Below are positions 2,333 through 5,216 of a stretch of DNA of 5,216 nucleotides, one piece after another (positions within the stretch are counted from its first letter, which is position 1; the number at the start of each line of letters is the position of its first letter). A model generated the notes under the pieces. The model was given only the letters and a program-made list of their open reading frames with translations, was not told the DNA's origin and did not search any database. The stretch covers positions 1-5,216 of the forward strand of contig CAZMVU010000266.1 of NCBI GenBank assembly GCA_964569295.1, in the 5' to 3' direction. The stretch comes from CAZMVU01 sp964569295. Its GTDB lineage: Bacteria; Hydrogenedentota; Hydrogenedentia; Hydrogenedentales; JAGMZX01. The position numbers were made by a program, and so were the translations under genes.

Positions 2333-5216
2333 GTGTTGCAAAACGCCGCCTTCCAGCCATACCCGCGTGTACATGCGTGGGCCACGTTTGTGTTGTGCCT
2401 TTGTGCGGCGCTCGATGCCGCCGCTGCCGATGACTGGTTCACCGAGCGTTTTTACACCAGCAACGACCTCGAGGGGAGAACCCTCGTGCTCATTCCCGAC
2501 GGATCGGAGAACTTCTACCGCGCATGTAACCGGGACGGCGGTCAATTCCTGACCGACCCCGCCGGCGGTGTCGCGCTTGATCTTGACAACAGCGATTATA
2601 AAGAAGTCGTGCTCGAATCCGATCGCACGGTGAAGCTTTATGGCCAGGCCTACGACCGCTTCTATGTGGGCGACAACGGCTTCATAACCTTCGAAAACGG
2701 CGATACCGCCAGCAGCGAAGCCTTCAGCCACCACTTCGAGCAGCCGCGTGTTTCCGGCCTGCTGCATGACCTTGACCCGTCAAAAGGCGGCACGGTTTCC
2801 TACAAGGAACTCGATGACCGCGTGGTGGTTACCTTTGACAATGTGCGTGTGTGGCAGCCGTTGTCCTGGGCCCGTTGCTCGTTCCAGATACATCTCTTCT
2901 ACCGCGGCAGAATCATCCTTACATGGCCCGATATCGGGGTGTGGAGCGGACTCGCCGGCGTTTCGGGGGGCGGTGGCGTGCCGGGCGAATTCGAGGAGAG
3001 CGATCTCTCGCGCTACATGGGCTGCGTGATCGGCGGCGAAGGCGAGGGCGAAGGAGAGGGGGAGGGTGAAGGCGAAGGGGAAGGGGAAGGCGAGCCGCCG
3101 CCCGAGTCCTGTGCGCCGGCGTGCACCGCTGGCTGCGCGAGCACGGGGTTCAATCCCCGTGCACGCGACGCCATCGTGAACCTGTACCATATACCCGAGT
3201 TCGGCGTGAACCCCGCCACAGCCGACCTCGATGACAACGGCATGCTCGACATGGGCCATGCCATGCTCGTCGACGCCATTTTGCAGGCGCCGAATACACC
3301 TTCGTATTGCTGTGTGCGCAATGCCTGGGAATTCAACCGGATTCTCATGGACAGCTATGTCCTCGACCTGATGGACGAACCGGAACCGGGCATTATCTTC
3401 GAAGAATCTACGACCGAAAAGATTCAGGTCGCCTTCACCACGCTCATAACCATTGGTGAGCCTGGCTGCGTGGATATTGTCCGGTTCCTCCTGAGCGACA
3501 TGCCGGACCGGCCGCCCCTCGGCCTCGCCGAATACGATTACTCCGCCCGGCCCTATCTCGCCTGGTATGGCGATGCGGATCGCGACGCCGCCTGCAACGT
3601 GGGCGAGTACAACGCTATCGTCCATGACTTCCTCGATCTCGATGACTTCACCCGCAACGCCATTGATCCCGAGTATGCTCGCGACGCGGGCATATGCCTG
3701 CCCTGCGATCAGATACCGACCGATCCCCCCACCGGCGAAGGCGAGGGCGAAGGCGAGGGTGAACTCGAGGGCGGCGCGGAAGGCGAGGGTGAGGGTGAAG
3801 GGGAAGGGGAAGGGGAAGGCGAGGGCTTTGTGCCAGGCGCCCACCGCCAGCGTGATCCCGTGGTGCTCACCGGGAATGATTTGCCGCGCGTGATCGGAAG
3901 CGCGCCGGGCGATGTGGTGGCGTTTCGCTATGTTGATGGCTGGCAGCAGGTTCCCGTGCAGGTCGATGAACGCGATGTCATTGCCTTTGCGGCCCTTTAT
4001 GACAACACCGATACCGGTTGCTGGAACCCCGACCCGGAATTGGCTTACCGGCAATACACCGACCCCGGAACGTTCGCCGGTCCCGACAGCGATCCCACGC
4101 TTGATGCCGACGACGAGGTGGTCTTCATGTTCGCCGATACCGGGGACATCGCCGACGGCGCCGCCGGGCATCCACAAGGCGTCGTGGCCGGTACCGGCGA
4201 GGAAGTGCGTGTCGCCGATCCGCTCAACGGAAACGAGCGGTTCCTCTACCTGTTTGTCCAGGGCGGCGGTCTCGATCCCGGCGCTGGACTGTCCTACGTA
4301 ACCTATGAATTCAACCTGCTCTCAGGCGATTACAAAACGTCCTATGCGCTCGAATGCAGCGCCACCAATGAGGAGAACTCGTTCGTGGGGACGGCCAATT
4401 ATCTGCGTCATTTCCACGATCGCTGGATTTCCGACGGTCTGCGGATTCTCGCGGGCGGGGCCGATGCACGGCAGCTGCTCGATCAATCCAAGACCCTCTT
4501 CGCGCCGGGCGCCTGCACGCGTTCGGACTACAGCTTCAGTGACGGCGAAGGCGGGTTCATCGTCAACAAGTCCGGGCCCGTCCGTGCGATTCGCGCCTAT
4601 TTCGGCGCCAATAGCGGCCCCCATACCCAGCGCGAACACTTTTTCTACCGCGCCCGCGAGGACATCCGCACGTCACTGCGCATACATTCCATAGACGGGC
4701 TGCTGACCTTCTTTGACTACGACGCCAATGCAAGCGGCATGACCTACCGCAACAACAATAATCCCGACGGCGTCACCATGGACGGGCTGCCCGACGCGGT
4801 AACCGCCGGCCCGCTCACGTGGGAATTCATCACCGGCGATCCGGGATCGCTGCTGATCCTGCACGACTACGCCACCGATTTCCCGCTGTCCTCCCCTACC
4901 TCGTACTACCTGGATGACCGCACGCCGGATATTGTCCAGTGTATGGGCGATGAGTATGCCTATGGCTCTTCGGGGGTGTGGTTCGACGGCACCATACCCA
5001 ACACCGATCCTGCCCAGGGCGATTACATCGGTCTTACCTACAGCCAGACGATCTACTACGATCAACCCAACCGGCCCGCAGAAATGGCCCCCGCCATGCG
5101 CGAACGCTTTGAAACGCCCCTTGTCACGACCATCAGCCCGTGGGGCGAAGGAGGCGAAGGTGAAGGCGAAGGCGAAGGCGAAGGCGAAGGTGAAGGTGAA
5201 GGTGAAGGTGAAGGTG
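2333..5216 (+). CDS. Large secreted multidomain protein with Glu-Gly repeat linkers (3' end outside window)
   Basis: The frame is open from after a TAG at 2255-2257 to the window edge: at least 961 codons from GTG 2333 (alternatives ATG 2276 and ATG 2303 lengthen only the signal-peptide n-region). Domains in order: signal peptide (about 1-32, hydrophobic 'AWATFVLCLCAAL', Ala-rich cleavage site, no lipobox); a nidogen-like beta-sandwich (about 33-234) with 'FYVGDNGFITF' (110-120) and 'LLHDLDPSKGGTVSY' (143-157); Glu-Gly linker 1 (235-254); a Cys-rich domain with EF-hand loops at 298-309 (DLDDNGMLDMGH) and 414-425 (DADRDAACNVGE); Glu-Gly linker 2 (468-498); a domain I do not recognise (499-937); and Glu-Gly array 3 (938 to the edge). 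The product is probably exported and calcium-dependent, with acidic flexible spacers. Function is unknown; adhesion or surface display is inference. It is divergent from the dehydrogenase gene. Long open frames on the opposite strand are shadows of its codon bias. Confidence 0.88.
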   Translation, partial: MLQNAAFQPYPRVHAWATFVLCLCAALDAAAADDWFTERFYTSNDLEGRTLVLIPDGSENFYRACNRDGGQFLTDPAGGVALDLDNSDYKEVVLESDRTVKLYGQAYDRFYVGDNGFITFENGDTASSEAFSHHFEQPRVSGLLHDLDPSKGGTVSYKELDDRVVVTFDNVRVWQPLSWARCSFQIHLFYRGRIILTWPDIGVWSGLAGVSGGGGVPGEFEESDLSRYMGCVIGGEGEGEGEGEGEGEGEGEGEPPPESCAPACTAGCASTGFNPRARDAIVNLYHIPEFGVNPATADLDDNGMLDMGHAMLVDAILQAPNTPSYCCVRNAWEFNRILMDSYVLDLMDEPEPGIIFEESTTEKIQVAFTTLITIGEPGCVDIVRFLLSDMPDRPPLGLAEYDYSARPYLAWYGDADRDAACNVGEYNAIVHDFLDLDDFTRNAIDPEYARDAGICLPCDQIPTDPPTGEGEGEGEGELEGGAEGEGEGEGEGEGEGEGFVPGAHRQRDPVVLTGNDLPRVIGSAPGDVVAFRYVDGWQQVPVQVDERDVIAFAALYDNTDTGCWNPDPELAYRQYTDPGTFAGPDSDPTLDADDEVVFMFADTGDIADGAAGHPQGVVAGTGEEVRVADPLNGNERFLYLFVQGGGLDPGAGLSYVTYEFNLLSGDYKTSYALECSATNEENSFVGTANYLRHFHDRWISDGLRILAGGADARQLLDQSKTLFAPGACTRSDYSFSDGEGGFIVNKSGPVRAIRAYFGANSGPHTQREHFFYRAREDIRTSLRIHSIDGLLTFFDYDANASGMTYRNNNNPDGVTMDGLPDAVTAGPLTWEFITGDPGSLLILHDYATDFPLSSPTSYYLDDRTPDIVQCMGDEYAYGSSGVWFDGTIPNTDPAQGDYIGLTYSQTIYYDQPNRPAEMAPAMRERFETPLVTTISPWGEGGEGEGEGEGEGEGEGEGEGEG
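3035..3094 (+). repeat. Glu-Gly hexanucleotide repeat 1 (in coding sequence)
   Basis: This is an imperfect GAR-GGN hexamer array coding nine Glu-Gly pairs plus flanking Gly and Glu. It links the nidogen-like domain to the Cys-rich EF-hand domain. Glycine codons vary (GGC, GGA, GGG, GGT), so the array is diverged at DNA level while the protein repeat is kept perfect. Confidence 0.9.
3734..3826 (+). repeat. Glu-Gly hexanucleotide repeat 2, interrupted
   Basis: The array codes a Gly-Glu run broken once by Leu-Glu-Gly-Gly-Ala (3764-3778), then nearly pure Glu-Gly. It separates the EF-hand domain from the unrecognised C-terminal domain. Within it, GAAGGG recurs in tandem three times (3797-3814), a sign of local slippage. 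Confidence 0.88.
5144..5216 (+). repeat. Glu-Gly hexanucleotide repeat 3, near-perfect and running off the edge
   Basis: After a single extra Gly (GGAGGC, 5150-5155) the array settles into exact tandem units: four GAAGGC (5162-5185), then five GAAGGT (5186-5215). It is much more uniform than arrays 1 and 2, which points to recent expansion. It continues past the window, so its length and what follows are unknown. Confidence 0.9.

Noticed and set aside
2780..4177. A 465-codon minus-strand open frame, including Phe-Pro and Leu-Thr runs opposite the Glu-Gly repeats.
   Set aside because: It is the complement of the large surface protein gene. The repetitive residues are the antisense reading of the hexamer arrays, and the opposite frame shows a signal peptide and recognisable domains.
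3035..5216. CRISPR array or non-coding tandem repeats at the hexamer tracts.
   Set aside because: There are no spacers and the unit is 6 bp. The tracts stay in frame within a long coding sequence and encode Glu-Gly.

Overview
The window is high-GC bacterial DNA holding parts of two secreted surface proteins, with a small minus-strand block between them (a toxin-antitoxin remnant and a short-chain dehydrogenase). Two hallmarks, C-terminal paired Cys/EF-hand modules containing 'ELLR.(I/V)QFFN...TEDG' and long Glu-Gly repeat linkers, are ones I associate from memory with Candidatus Hydrogenedentes and related uncultured Planctomycetes/Lentisphaerae-like bacteria. This assignment is an inference (about 50-60%). 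No rRNA or other phylogenetic marker is present. The standard genetic code is indicated, because TGA ends the beta-helix gene and the dehydrogenase at sensible family lengths.

Layout. (1) Positions 1-405, plus strand: the C-terminal 134 residues of a probable parallel beta-helix surface protein, ending in two tandem calcium-binding-like modules. (2) Positions 425-894, minus strand: a type II toxin-antitoxin operon, with an intact small antitoxin (709-894) followed by an overlapping ParE/RelE-family toxin (425-721). The toxin carries an in-frame TGA at codon 6, where relatives usually have Trp. It looks like a toxin disabled by a single base change, or a sequencing error. (3) Positions 895-1302: an intergenic region with a candidate antitoxin promoter, two short perfect hairpins, two copies of an 18-bp sequence flanking a 55-bp REP-like palindrome, and a hairpin just beyond the dehydrogenase stop. 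(4) Positions 1303-2166, minus strand: a complete classical SDR oxidoreductase. (5) Positions 2167-2332: a divergent promoter region with an extended -10 motif on each strand. (6) From about 2333 to the window end, plus strand: a very large open frame (at least 961 codons, no stop reached). It encodes a secreted multidomain protein with a signal peptide, a nidogen-like beta-sandwich, a Glu-Gly linker, a Cys-rich domain with two EF-hand loops, a second Glu-Gly linker, an unrecognised domain of about 440 residues, and a third Glu-Gly array running off the edge.

How the genes relate. The two flanking genes are cell-surface or extracellular proteins sharing calcium-loop chemistry and an 'LDMG' motif. 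The SDR is a soluble metabolic enzyme with no visible link to them. The toxin-antitoxin pair is a self-contained accessory unit. I see no CRISPR array, tRNA, rRNA, transposase or phage gene. The most noteworthy items are the modular Glu-Gly protein with its uncharacterised C-terminal domain and the antitoxin beside a nonsense-mutated toxin.
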